Positions 52,658 to 61,145 of a stretch of 64,000 nucleotides of DNA are shown here, in pieces; positions within the stretch are counted from its first letter, which is position 1, and each line of letters begins with the position of its first letter. A model generated the notes under the pieces. It searched no databases. It saw only the letters and a program-made list of their open reading frames with translations, and was not told where the DNA came from. The DNA comes from Chitinophagales bacterium. Its GTDB lineage: Bacteria; Bacteroidota; Bacteroidia; Chitinophagales; Chitinophagaceae. The stretch lies in the NCBI GenBank assembly GCA_017303335.1, contig JAFLBK010000001.1:563001-627000 (forward strand). The letters are read 5' to 3'. The position numbers were made by a program, and so were the translations under genes.

Positions 52658-53590
52658 ATGAAACAATTGCTACTAGCATCCCTGCTTTGCACCTCCTCCC
52701 TGATTTTTGCCCAGCAACGCACAGGCAACCTCACCATCTTCTCGGAGGATGGAGACAAGTTTTACCTGGTCCTGAACGGCGAAAAACAAAACGAACAACC
52801 GCAGAGCAACCTCCGGGTGGAAGAACTGCCCCAGCCTTATTACAATGCCCGGATCGTTTTCGCCGATCCGAATATTGCGCCGGTATCGAAGAATAACCTG
52901 ATGATCGCCGACGTGGACAATAAAATGATGGATGTTACCTATAAGATCCGGAAAGACAAAACCGGTAAGGCCAAACTCAATTATTTTTCATCAATTGAGG
53001 TAGAGCCCAACTACATTCCCCCCTCCGGCGTTTGTGTATACCGCTATGGCATGCCTTCGCAGGTACGCATCAGCAATGGCACGGTACTCACCACCACAAC
53101 CACCACCACGACCGGTGAATCGGTTTCCGCCAACGTGAACATGAACGGAATGGGCATCGGGATGAATGTTACCATCAACGACCCGCTGATGCAAACCACC
53201 ACCACGACGACCACAACAACCACCACCTCATCGGGCAGTAACCATTCCGACAACAGGCCTTCGCCGCCAAAAGAGCGTGGCTGCAACGGATGGCCCATGA
53301 ACAGCTCCGACTTTAACGCGGCGCTAAAAACGATTGGGAACAGCAGCTTCGACGAAACCAAGGTAAGCACCGCCAAGGCCATCCTGTCGAAAAACTGCGT
53401 ATCGGCCGAACAGGTGATCAAACTTTGCAATCTTTTCAGCTTCGAAGATTCTAAACTGACCATCGCGAAATTTGCCTACAGGTACACCACCGATAAGAAA
53501 AATTATTTCAAGGTGAACGATGTATTTTCTTTCTCCTCCAGCAAGGAAGAACTCAACCGCTTTGTTTCGGGAGAAGACAGCGACCAATAG
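52658..53590 (+). CDS. Exported DUF4476-domain protein with poly-threonine tracts
   Basis: The frame is open from 52448, but the ATG at 52658 gives a clear signal peptide (MKQLLLASLLCTSSLIFAQ), leaving 310 residues. The N-terminal half is a beta-domain (about 20-130). Two threonine tracts of 8 and 11 residues interrupt the middle. The C-terminal DUF4476 domain (about 215-305) has SSFDETKVSTAKAIL and CNLFSFEDSKLTIAKFAY. Function is unknown. The threonine tracts come from ACC/ACA/ACG runs, which are prone to length change. Confidence 0.85.
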   Translation: MKQLLLASLLCTSSLIFAQQRTGNLTIFSEDGDKFYLVLNGEKQNEQPQSNLRVEELPQPYYNARIVFADPNIAPVSKNNLMIADVDNKMMDVTYKIRKDKTGKAKLNYFSSIEVEPNYIPPSGVCVYRYGMPSQVRISNGTVLTTTTTTTTGESVSANVNMNGMGIGMNVTINDPLMQTTTTTTTTTTTSSGSNHSDNRPSPPKERGCNGWPMNSSDFNAALKTIGNSSFDETKVSTAKAILSKNCVSAEQVIKLCNLFSFEDSKLTIAKFAYRYTTDKKNYFKVNDVFSFSSSKEELNRFVSGEDSDQ

Positions 53591-53614
53591 CGTACTAACC
53601 CAGATTCATATAAG

Positions 53615-53647
53615 GCGTGGTTCCGGAAAAAGGGGTCACGCTTTTTT
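53615..53647 (+). terminator. Intrinsic terminator after the DUF4476 gene
   Basis: GCGTGGTTCC pairs with GGGGTCACGC (53632-53641 side) and is followed by TTTTTT at 53642-53647, 24 bp after the stop. Confidence 0.8.
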
Positions 53648-53721
53648 ATTGACCGTTGTTACCCTTTCCGGGCAACCCGGTATCTGCAAAATCTTCGTAC
53701 ATTTAATGTCAACCTCCTCTT

Positions 53722-55068
53722 ATGCGTACGTTGTTTTTTTGGCTGGCCATTCTGTCTTTCCAGGTTTCTCTTGCACAAACCACCATCCAGCGTGATCCAC
53801 AGATTGAAAAAATGGTGAAAGAGGTTTCGGCCGATTCGCTTAAAAGTTATATCAGCACCCTCGTAGATTTCGGCACCCGCAATACCCTCAGTACACAAAC
53901 CGATCCCAGGCGGGGCATCGGCGCCGCACGCAACTGGGTGCTGGCTAAATTCAATGAATTCGCCCGGCAATCAGGCGGTCGCCTGACCGCCTTCATCGAT
54001 ACGGTTACCCTGCAGCCCGACGGCAGGCGGGTGGATGCTCCCACCCTGCTCGGCAATGTTGTAGCTACGCTCAAGGGTACCGACCCGAACGATAAGCGCA
54101 TCTTTCTCATCAGCGGTCACCTCGATAACATGCGCAGCAATGTCATGGACCGAACCGGCGATGCGCCCGGCGCCGATGATGATGGCAGCGGAACAGCCGC
54201 CGTTATGGAATGCGCCCGGGTGATGAGCAGGCAATCCTTCCCGGCCACCATCATTTTTGTGGCCGTAAGCGGGGAAGAACAGGGACTGCTGGGCGCCAGC
54301 TTCATGAGTGAGAAGGCGAAGAAGGAAGGCTGGAACATTGAAGCCGTGCTCAACAACGACATCATGGGCAGCAACAACAGCAATGAAACAAACATCATCA
54401 CCAATACCCGGGTGCGGGTGTTCAGTGAAGGACTGCCGGCTTACGAAACCGAAAAAAACGCCGTGAACATCCGCAACCTTGGCCTGGAGAATGATGGCAA
54501 ATCGAGGCAACTGGCCCGGTACGTGAAAGAGACGGGCGAACGATACATCGACAACCTCGAAGTGGTGCTCATCTACCGCAACGATCGTTTCCTCCGCGGA
54601 GGCGATCATACCCCATACGTACAACGGGGATTTGCAGCCGTACGCATCACCGAGATGAACGAGAATTATACACGCCAGCACCAGGACGTACGCACCGAAA
54701 ACGGCATCCGCTACGGCGACCTGGAAGAGCACATCGACTACGAATACCTGCGTAAGAACACGGCCATGAATCTCTGCAACCTCGCTAACCTCGCCAAATC
54801 ACCCGCCATGCCGGATTCGGTCAAAATGGATGTGAAAAAATTAAGCAACAGCACTTATCTTTATTGGAAAGCGCCGGCGGTGGGAAAGCTCAAAGGATAT
54901 TATGTGCTGATCCGGGAAACCACCAGCGCCTTCTGGCAAAAGAAATTTTTTACGGCAGATACGGAAATACGCCTGCCTTACTCTAAGGATAATTATTTCT
55001 TCGCTGTGCAATCGGTGAATGATACGGGTAATGAAAGTCTGCCGGTAGTACCCGGGATCGGGCGATAG
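53722..55068 (+). CDS. Secreted M28-family metallopeptidase with C-terminal beta-domain
   Basis: The 448-residue protein has a signal peptide (MRTLFFWLAILSFQVSLAQ) and an M28 catalytic core. The metal and catalytic residues lie in SGHLDNMRSNVM, GADDDGSGTAAVME, SGEEQGLLGASF, NNDIMGSNNS and, for the last His, GGDHTPYVQRGF. The residues after about 355 form a fibronectin III-like domain (TYLYWKAPAVGKLKGYYVLIRET). It probably acts on peptides in the periplasm or outside. It shares little with the other M28 gene beyond catalytic motifs. Confidence 0.93.
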   Translation: MRTLFFWLAILSFQVSLAQTTIQRDPQIEKMVKEVSADSLKSYISTLVDFGTRNTLSTQTDPRRGIGAARNWVLAKFNEFARQSGGRLTAFIDTVTLQPDGRRVDAPTLLGNVVATLKGTDPNDKRIFLISGHLDNMRSNVMDRTGDAPGADDDGSGTAAVMECARVMSRQSFPATIIFVAVSGEEQGLLGASFMSEKAKKEGWNIEAVLNNDIMGSNNSNETNIITNTRVRVFSEGLPAYETEKNAVNIRNLGLENDGKSRQLARYVKETGERYIDNLEVVLIYRNDRFLRGGDHTPYVQRGFAAVRITEMNENYTRQHQDVRTENGIRYGDLEEHIDYEYLRKNTAMNLCNLANLAKSPAMPDSVKMDVKKLSNSTYLYWKAPAVGKLKGYYVLIRETTSAFWQKKFFTADTEIRLPYSKDNYFFAVQSVNDTGNESLPVVPGIGR

Positions 55069-55142
55069 CCTTACTCGCCCTGATACCCTTCCCAGTATCC
55101 TCTTTTATAACCGGGACCTGGTTCCCGTTAACGCACAAAACC

Positions 55143-55658
55143 ATGAAAGAAGACGCAAGACACTGGCATGCGGTATACACAAAGCCCCGTTGGGAAAAGA
55201 AAGTAGCCTTGCTGATGGAAGAGCAGGGGATTGAACACTACTGTCCGCTTAATAAAGTAATAAAGCAATGGAGCGACCGGAAGAAAACGGTGATGGAACC
55301 CTTGTTCAAATCCTATATTTTCGTGCGGGTGCCCGAAAAAAGCAAATGGGACCTGATGAAGATCCCCGGGGTGCTCAACTATGTATATTATATGGGCAAG
55401 CCGGCCCGGATCAAACACAGTGAGATCGAGAAGATCCGGAGGTTCCTGTTCGAATTCAAATCGGTGGAGGTCGTGGAGAACAGCATGCCGGTTAACTCGC
55501 ACGTTCGGGTAAAACAGGGGCTGATGATGGATTACCATGGCATCCTGCTGGAAGTACGCGGCAAGAAAGCCAGCGTGCGTATCGACAGCATGGGCCTGCA
55601 GCTTACCGCTTTCTTCGACAAGAGCAACCTGGAATTGCTGGAAGGGAAAAAGACCTAG
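55143..55658 (+). CDS. UpxY-family NusG-like transcription antiterminator
   Basis: The 171-residue protein is a NusG paralogue: HWHAVYTKPRWEKKVALLMEEQGIEHYCP and EPLFKSYIFVRV form the NGN domain, and SHVRVKQGLMMDYHGILLEVRGKKASVRID is a KOW domain in two pieces. Such UpxY/RfaH-like proteins in Bacteroidota bind the leader of capsule or exopolysaccharide operons and prevent early termination. Here it heads a short run with a CpsB-type phosphatase and a beta-helix protein, but no glycosyltransferase operon is visible in the window. The 74-bp leader has a GGGA/TCCC hairpin that may matter for its action. Confidence 0.88.
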   Translation: MKEDARHWHAVYTKPRWEKKVALLMEEQGIEHYCPLNKVIKQWSDRKKTVMEPLFKSYIFVRVPEKSKWDLMKIPGVLNYVYYMGKPARIKHSEIEKIRRFLFEFKSVEVVENSMPVNSHVRVKQGLMMDYHGILLEVRGKKASVRIDSMGLQLTAFFDKSNLELLEGKKT

Positions 55659-55751
55659 CATCTTCCTTTACCGGCAAAGCGGCGCCTTATTATTCACCAG
55701 CCGGTATTTGTTTAGTATAAACCGTACCTGTTCTTAAATTTAAATCGGATC

Positions 55752-56510
55752 ATGTTTCACTTTTTCAAAAAGAAAAAGACCGTCGCGGAAACGTACGATC
55801 ATTTACCCGTAACGACCGATATCCATTCGCATATCTTACCGGGTATCGACGATGGTTCGCCCGACATGCAAACTTCACTCGAACTTATCCATGGCATGCA
55901 GCAACTGGGCATCCGCCGCTTCATTGCCACCCCGCACATCATCGGCGACATGTACCGCAATACCCCGCAGACCATCCAGGCCGCCCTGGGAGAAACCCGT
56001 GCTGCCTGCAAAAAAGCGGGGATCGATGTACAACTGGATGCAGCGGCTGAATATATGATCGACGATCATTTCCTGGAATTGCTGAAGAATAAATCGCCCC
56101 TGCTGACCCTGCACAAAAACATACTGTTGACCGAGATCTCGTATTCAACACCCCCGGTGAACATTGAACGCATCGCCGCTACCATCCTGGAGCAGGGATA
56201 CAAACCTGTACTGGCGCATCCCGAACGTTATCATTTCTATCACCACAATCCCGATATCTACCAGCACCTGAAAACGATGGGCTTCATCCTGCAGGTGAAC
56301 CTGCTTTCGCTTACCGGTTATTATGGTAAGAGCGTGAAAAAAGCCGCTGCCTTCATTCTGCAAAAGAATCTCGCCGACCTGGTCGGCACCGACCTGCACC
56401 ACAAGTACCACCTGGAAGCTTTTAACGAAGCGAAGAACCGGGCCATCATGCATGAAATGCTGGAAGGCCGGACCTATAACGACCTGGAATCGCTCGCCAA
56501 CCTGAAATAA
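55752..56510 (+). CDS. CpsB/CapC-type PHP-domain tyrosine phosphatase
   Basis: The 252-residue protein matches the polymerase-and-histidinol-phosphatase fold of CpsB/YwqE phosphatases. The metal ligands appear in VTTDIHSHILPGIDDGS, ATPHIIGDMYRN, LLTEISY, VLAHPERY and GTDLHHKYH. These enzymes dephosphorylate BY-kinases of the Wzc type and so control capsule or exopolysaccharide polymerisation. No Wzc-like kinase is in the window. Its place 93 bp after the UpxY gene supports an envelope-polysaccharide role. Confidence 0.93.
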   Translation: MFHFFKKKKTVAETYDHLPVTTDIHSHILPGIDDGSPDMQTSLELIHGMQQLGIRRFIATPHIIGDMYRNTPQTIQAALGETRAACKKAGIDVQLDAAAEYMIDDHFLELLKNKSPLLTLHKNILLTEISYSTPPVNIERIAATILEQGYKPVLAHPERYHFYHHNPDIYQHLKTMGFILQVNLLSLTGYYGKSVKKAAAFILQKNLADLVGTDLHHKYHLEAFNEAKNRAIMHEMLEGRTYNDLESLANLK

Positions 56511-56545
56511 GTATCTTTATTTACAAAGCCGAAACAACCAACCGG

Positions 56546-58657
56546 ATGCGATCTACGTTCTGCTTCATATTGCTCCTGCTGTTCAGCCAGGTACATGCGC
56601 AAACCTTTTACATCAGCGCAACCGGCAGCGATGCGGTTGGAAACGGTTCGGCCAACAGCCCCTGGCGAACACTGGCAAAAGCATGCAATACCGTTACACA
56701 GGCCGGCAGCATCATCCATGTAAAAGCCGGGATTTATACCGAAACCGAACAGGCTCAACTGGCGCCGGGTGTAAGCATTGAGGGAGAAGACAGTTCATCG
56801 GTGATCCGCAGCGCCATCCGCGACGACTGGAAAGAGATTCTCTCGCTGCGCTCGGAAGAAGGCACGAATGGAAACCAGCATATCGCCAATATAGTGTTTG
56901 ATGGACAGGACCTTTCCACCTTCTGGGCTGTTTATGTTGGTGGCCGAAGCCATGTCAGCATCCACGACTGTCGCTTTCTGAATTTCAAAGACCGGGGTGT
57001 GATCTTTTCGGGCCGCAACGACGATAAGGCCGAAGCGCCCGCAGTATATGCAAAAGGAAATCGTTTCTTTAATAACATCCTGCTGAATTGCGCCGCATAC
57101 AACACGCCCAACGGAGTGTATGGCCGGGGATGTTTGAACATCGGCGGACAGGACAGTATGCTGATCTACAACAACAGGATGCAGCAGAACCAGCGCCCCA
57201 ACGGGTACAACGGGTACCTGATCAAGTATCACAACGATGGTTACCTGAAAGACGTGAAGATCTTCAACAATACACTTATCAAAATACCTTTTGCCGGCAA
57301 TTACGGTGGCGACAATGGCTGGGATTTCGCGATCGAATGCTGGAACGTGGAAGGAGGTATGGAGATCTATGGCAATACCATCCAGGGCGCCATCGACATC
57401 GTTACCACAACGCGTGGTATGTATAAATACGGGGTGTGGATACACGACAACAGGATCGGGCAACCTGTATTGAACAGCCATTTCGAGAGCGGGATCATCT
57501 TTGAGGTATCCAACGAATCGGTGATCGTTGAAAACAACACCCTGCAAAAAATTTCCGGGGGTATACTCTTCTATCCCCAGGAGAATACCGTACTCAGCGA
57601 TATCATCATCCGCAACAACCGCTTCGAGCAAATCGGCCGGCAGTCAGGTAACGGCAACAATGGAAACGGTATACACATCAGCGCCGGTTCCCTGCACGGC
57701 AATACCAACCGGTATACCCTTTCGAACCTGCTCGTACAAAACAACCGCTTCATCGCCGCGGAAAACAACGCTCCCTTTTACGGCATCGAGATCACCGGCG
57801 CCGCGGCAGCGAACGGCATTCACATAAAGAAGAACACCATCCAGGGATTTACAGCGGCCTGGCTGGTTGCCAACCCCGCCAATGTAATCGACAGCCTGGT
57901 GCTCGAAGAGAATATCCTTTCCGGTAACGGCTATGGCAACGAACCGTTATTCATGGTGGGTGCTCCGGCACACCTGCTCAGTAACAAGAACAGCAAATCG
58001 GGCGCTGCGCCACCGGGTGCAGGATTCAATATCCGGGAGCAGGTACTGCGCCCCATCTATTACGAAACCAGGTCCATCAACCCCATGCAGGCCATCGCTT
58101 TGTTATCCCTGTTGCTTTTTCTTCTTTTTGCCCGGAAAGAGATTAAGTACGCATTCCCCGCCATCGGTTTATATGCGGGCCTTTCCGCTCTTACAAGTTA
58201 CCTGGATGAACAGGTTGGGCGGGCATTGTTATATGGAAGCTTGTTCATCCCCGCCGTATATGGCTGGATCGCCTGGCGGAAGCGGGATCGCAAAGGACAC
58301 CGTGTAGTACGGATCGGTTATTCATCGGGCAAAGCATTACAAATGCAGCTGGCCGGCTTCGGTATCGCATACGTGCTGTTGTTTGTTGCCTTCCGGATGG
58401 CGGACCATTATTTTACGACCGGCATCATTCCCTGGATCGACGCATTCTTTTTTGCGGCCTTGTTGACCGCAACAGGCACGATGTGTTTTAAACGGATGGA
58501 ATGCTGGTATTGGATCGCCGGCGCCTGTGCAGCCGGGATCGCCTCTTACCTGATGAAACATTACCTGTTCAACAGCTGCTACTATGCCCTGTTGCTGATC
58601 GTATCCGTATGGGCTTTCTTTAAATGGAAGAAACGCATGACCCGGGTTCGGGTATGA
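56546..58657 (+). CDS. Right-handed beta-helix protein fused to a PnuC-like 7-helix membrane domain
   Basis: The 703-residue protein has a signal peptide and a parallel beta-helix (about 20-500) beginning FYISATGSDAVGNGS and PWRTLAKACNTV, the DUF1565/PbH1 type, with many repeated N-x-N turns. From about residue 512 (base 58081) there are seven helices in a 3+1+3 pattern, with YGWIAWRK closing helix 3, IPWIDAF opening helix 5 and FFKWKKR closing helix 7. This matches PnuC vitamin transporters (YWDA-like motif and W-x-x-W closings). The same beta-helix appears at 61146 with a different C-terminus. The fusion is unusual; function is unknown. Gap to the CpsB-type gene is 35 bp. Confidence 0.72.
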   Translation: MRSTFCFILLLLFSQVHAQTFYISATGSDAVGNGSANSPWRTLAKACNTVTQAGSIIHVKAGIYTETEQAQLAPGVSIEGEDSSSVIRSAIRDDWKEILSLRSEEGTNGNQHIANIVFDGQDLSTFWAVYVGGRSHVSIHDCRFLNFKDRGVIFSGRNDDKAEAPAVYAKGNRFFNNILLNCAAYNTPNGVYGRGCLNIGGQDSMLIYNNRMQQNQRPNGYNGYLIKYHNDGYLKDVKIFNNTLIKIPFAGNYGGDNGWDFAIECWNVEGGMEIYGNTIQGAIDIVTTTRGMYKYGVWIHDNRIGQPVLNSHFESGIIFEVSNESVIVENNTLQKISGGILFYPQENTVLSDIIIRNNRFEQIGRQSGNGNNGNGIHISAGSLHGNTNRYTLSNLLVQNNRFIAAENNAPFYGIEITGAAAANGIHIKKNTIQGFTAAWLVANPANVIDSLVLEENILSGNGYGNEPLFMVGAPAHLLSNKNSKSGAAPPGAGFNIREQVLRPIYYETRSINPMQAIALLSLLLFLLFARKEIKYAFPAIGLYAGLSALTSYLDEQVGRALLYGSLFIPAVYGWIAWRKRDRKGHRVVRIGYSSGKALQMQLAGFGIAYVLLFVAFRMADHYFTTGIIPWIDAFFFAALLTATGTMCFKRMECWYWIAGACAAGIASYLMKHYLFNSCYYALLLIVSVWAFFKWKKRMTRVRV

Positions 58658-58669
58658 ACCAACAGGAGT

Positions 58670-60205
58670 TTATCCCAGTTTTTTCAGGTGATCGGCAACA
58701 CGCAGGCTGAACGCCACGCAGGTAAGTGTGGGGTTTACGGCGCCCCCTGTGGTGAAACAGGATGATCCGGCCACATACAGGTTGTCGATTCCATGAATTT
58801 TGCAGTTGGCATCCACCACGCCCTTTTTCGGGTCTTCATGCATGCGGGTGGTTCCCATATGGTGCCAGCCACCACTGGTATAATCCGGCAGTTGCGGATC
58901 ATTATCGAGAAGGAAATCAGCTATTTTCACCCTGCCAAGCCGTGCTGCGCCGATCTGCTGCCCGAGGAGTTTATTGATGGTGAACACGGTTTTCTTATCC
59001 ATGGGAGACAGGGCCCAGTGCAGGTTGGCCCGGGGTACACCCAATTCGTCTTTCTCTTCGCTCAGCACTATGCGGGAATCGGGGTTGGGTTGTTGTTCGG
59101 ACCGGGTATATAAACCATAGGATTGATAGAACCCTTTGGTAAAAAGTTTTTGAATATAGTTCCGCTTATCGAGATTGGAGTATTTATGAAAGGTATCGAG
59201 CGCCTTACGCGGATCCTCCTGCGACCATATCTTAACCGATGGAATCGCGTTCTTCGCCAGGGCCAGGGGCATCAGGGATATGGAACAGTTCATCACCTGC
59301 AGCTCCCGTTGTTTTTCCGGAGAGATGGCCAGCTCGGCCCTGATCTTGGTCTTATCATCCATTTTGTAGAACAACAACGGATCATTGTGATTGAGCCAGA
59401 GCTCACCGGTCTTCAATTCGGTATGCTCCATAAAATAGCGTCCAACGAGGTCGTTGTCGTTCCCGAGTCCACGCGGCGCCTGTTTATTGGAAGCCAGCAA
59501 GAGCCTCGAGGTTTGGATAGAGCAACAGGCCAGCACATAACGCTTTGCCTTTACGGTATGTTCCTTACCCGCGTAATTCTTGATGGTAACCTGCGTGATG
59601 GAATTTACATTTTCGGTAGCGACAATATCAACCACATTCGCGTAGGTATATAAATGTATATTCTTCGCGTTCACGACCGCGTCGCGGTACTTGGTGCCAA
59701 AGCGGGTGGGCGGACTGAAATGCCAGAGCTTACTCCACAATTTATTTTCTTCCACCGGCAACAACTTGTAGGCGGCATTCTGTTTCAGCCAGTATTCGGC
59801 CTCCCATTCAAACGGACCCAGGTCGAGTATTTCATGCGCCTTGGGGTAAAAAGGAGAGATATCTTTCAGGGTGATGGGCCATCCGCTGTTCTCGACCCAA
59901 TCGCGTTTTTCAAAATCGATCTCGTCAAATGTTGAACACATACCACCCCAATGGCCGGTGCTTCCTCCAAAATAATGGAGGCGGCTTGCCTTCATGGGAT
60001 AATACGGGTGCCCGGTGATCTTCCCGTTATATAATTCCTGCACCCGGTCGTCGTACTCCATACCGCCCCCTTCCAGGAGCACTACTTTGAGAGCCGTATT
60101 CTCCAGGCTAAGCGCCATACTGATACCAGCGGCGCCGGCACCGATGATGCAAATATCCCCTTCGATGAGGGTATTGTTGTCGAGTTGTCGGGCATCAATA
60201 TGCAT
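58670..60205 (-). CDS. GMC-family FAD-dependent dehydrogenase (gluconate dehydrogenase large-subunit-like)
   Basis: The 511-residue protein has the FAD-binding GAGAAGISMALSLE near its N-terminus, the HYFGGSTGHWGG flavin-contact segment, and a C-terminal WHHMGTTRM with the catalytic His, then NPTLT with the catalytic Asn. It has no signal peptide of its own. The gene for the Tat-signal small subunit lies 21 bp upstream, so the pair may be exported together and oxidise a sugar, sugar acid or alcohol in the periplasm. The cytochrome subunit of classical gluconate dehydrogenase is not adjacent. Confidence 0.9.
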   Translation of the reverse strand: MHIDARQLDNNTLIEGDICIIGAGAAGISMALSLENTALKVVLLEGGGMEYDDRVQELYNGKITGHPYYPMKASRLHYFGGSTGHWGGMCSTFDEIDFEKRDWVENSGWPITLKDISPFYPKAHEILDLGPFEWEAEYWLKQNAAYKLLPVEENKLWSKLWHFSPPTRFGTKYRDAVVNAKNIHLYTYANVVDIVATENVNSITQVTIKNYAGKEHTVKAKRYVLACCSIQTSRLLLASNKQAPRGLGNDNDLVGRYFMEHTELKTGELWLNHNDPLLFYKMDDKTKIRAELAISPEKQRELQVMNCSISLMPLALAKNAIPSVKIWSQEDPRKALDTFHKYSNLDKRNYIQKLFTKGFYQSYGLYTRSEQQPNPDSRIVLSEEKDELGVPRANLHWALSPMDKKTVFTINKLLGQQIGAARLGRVKIADFLLDNDPQLPDYTSGGWHHMGTTRMHEDPKKGVVDANCKIHGIDNLYVAGSSCFTTGGAVNPTLTCVAFSLRVADHLKKLG

Positions 60206-60226
60206 AACAGGTAGAATTCACGTTTG

Positions 60227-60619
60227 TCAGGTTAAAGAAAATAGTGCGCATTGGCGTGCTTCGGTTACGGAGATCACCCAGCCCTTCAGGATGAGTATCC
60301 GCGATGTGTTGAAATCTTCCAGGGTCTTTTTCTCTAAAAGTAAGGCAACGGCTTCCTTATCGGATGAAGAAACCTGTTTCCCGGAAGCATCGGAAAGCAG
60401 TAATTGCTCCAGCTTGGCTTTATCGCTTTCCGCAGGCGTTTCCTTACGGTATTGCAGTCCAATCTCACGGATCACTTTTTCTTCACAGAAATTACCAAGT
60501 TCCTCCGGCATCACCAGGGGATGATAGACCTTTTTCTTATTGTTGAGATACCAAATTGTTGGAACTGCAGCTACGGCCAGGGCAGCCGTTGTAGCGATCA
60601 AAAATTTTCTTCTTTTCAT
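60227..60619 (-). CDS. Gluconate 2-dehydrogenase subunit 3-like protein with Tat signal
   Basis: The 130-residue protein begins MKRRKFLIATTAALAVAAV, a twin-arginine motif followed by a hydrophobic stretch. The mature part is helical (FCEEKVIREIGLQY, SDKEAVALLLEKK, LKGWVISVTEARQCALF), consistent with the short subunit 3 of gluconate dehydrogenases. It probably folds with the GMC subunit in the cytoplasm and carries it through the Tat translocon, whose TatC is encoded at 45405. Confidence 0.85.
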   Translation of the reverse strand: MKRRKFLIATTAALAVAAVPTIWYLNNKKKVYHPLVMPEELGNFCEEKVIREIGLQYRKETPAESDKAKLEQLLLSDASGKQVSSSDKEAVALLLEKKTLEDFNTSRILILKGWVISVTEARQCALFSLT

Positions 60620-61145
60620 GGAGGGCAGCAGTAATGTTAGTTGGCCGTAAAAGTTCTGGTTTTAAATATGCTTCAAAACAGAATTATGTGGTTTTTATTG
60701 TATCTATAAATTAAAAATAGAGAAATAAACCCAAACAACCGGCTACAGCAGAACCGCCTCTTTCAAAGCGCTTTTCATTTTGTGGAATCTTATTGCTTCC
60801 TGTCGCTGTTTTTTTATCACAAAGAATCAGAATTTATCAACAGGTGTGGATTACAATCGGGCCTGATTTACCCCTGCAAGCCTGTATCTTTAGCACATAT
60901 ACTTGCTTTCACATATTTATACATTTTCGTATTGTTTATATAAAAAAGAAGGCGGTGTAGTATTTTTTTGTAGTATTTCTACGTCACGCAACAGGTGAAT
61001 CGTAGCATTATTTTTGTAAAAATCCACCAAACGTGTACAAGCGGAGAATCTTTATTGCGGCGGTATTTGCAAATGCTCAAAAAAAGAATACTAAATATGT
61101 AAACCCGTCGTTAATCAAAAGAAATCCAATAAATCTTGATATTCT
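60620..61145. other. 526-bp intergenic region, A/T-rich, no gene seen
   Basis: This divergent gap is clearly richer in A and T than its surroundings. It contains TATTTTTG at 61009-61016 and several imperfect TAnnTTTG-like stretches (60890-60990). No ORF with protein-like character, no tRNA-like fold and no terminator was seen. It likely holds regulatory DNA for the two flanking genes. Confidence 0.5.
61009..61016 (+). promoter_or_regulatory. Bacteroidota -7 box for the beta-helix/PKD gene
   Basis: TATTTTTG matches TAnnTTTG exactly and lies 129 bp before the ATG at 61146. The resulting leader of about 120 nt would be A-rich. Confidence 0.45.
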
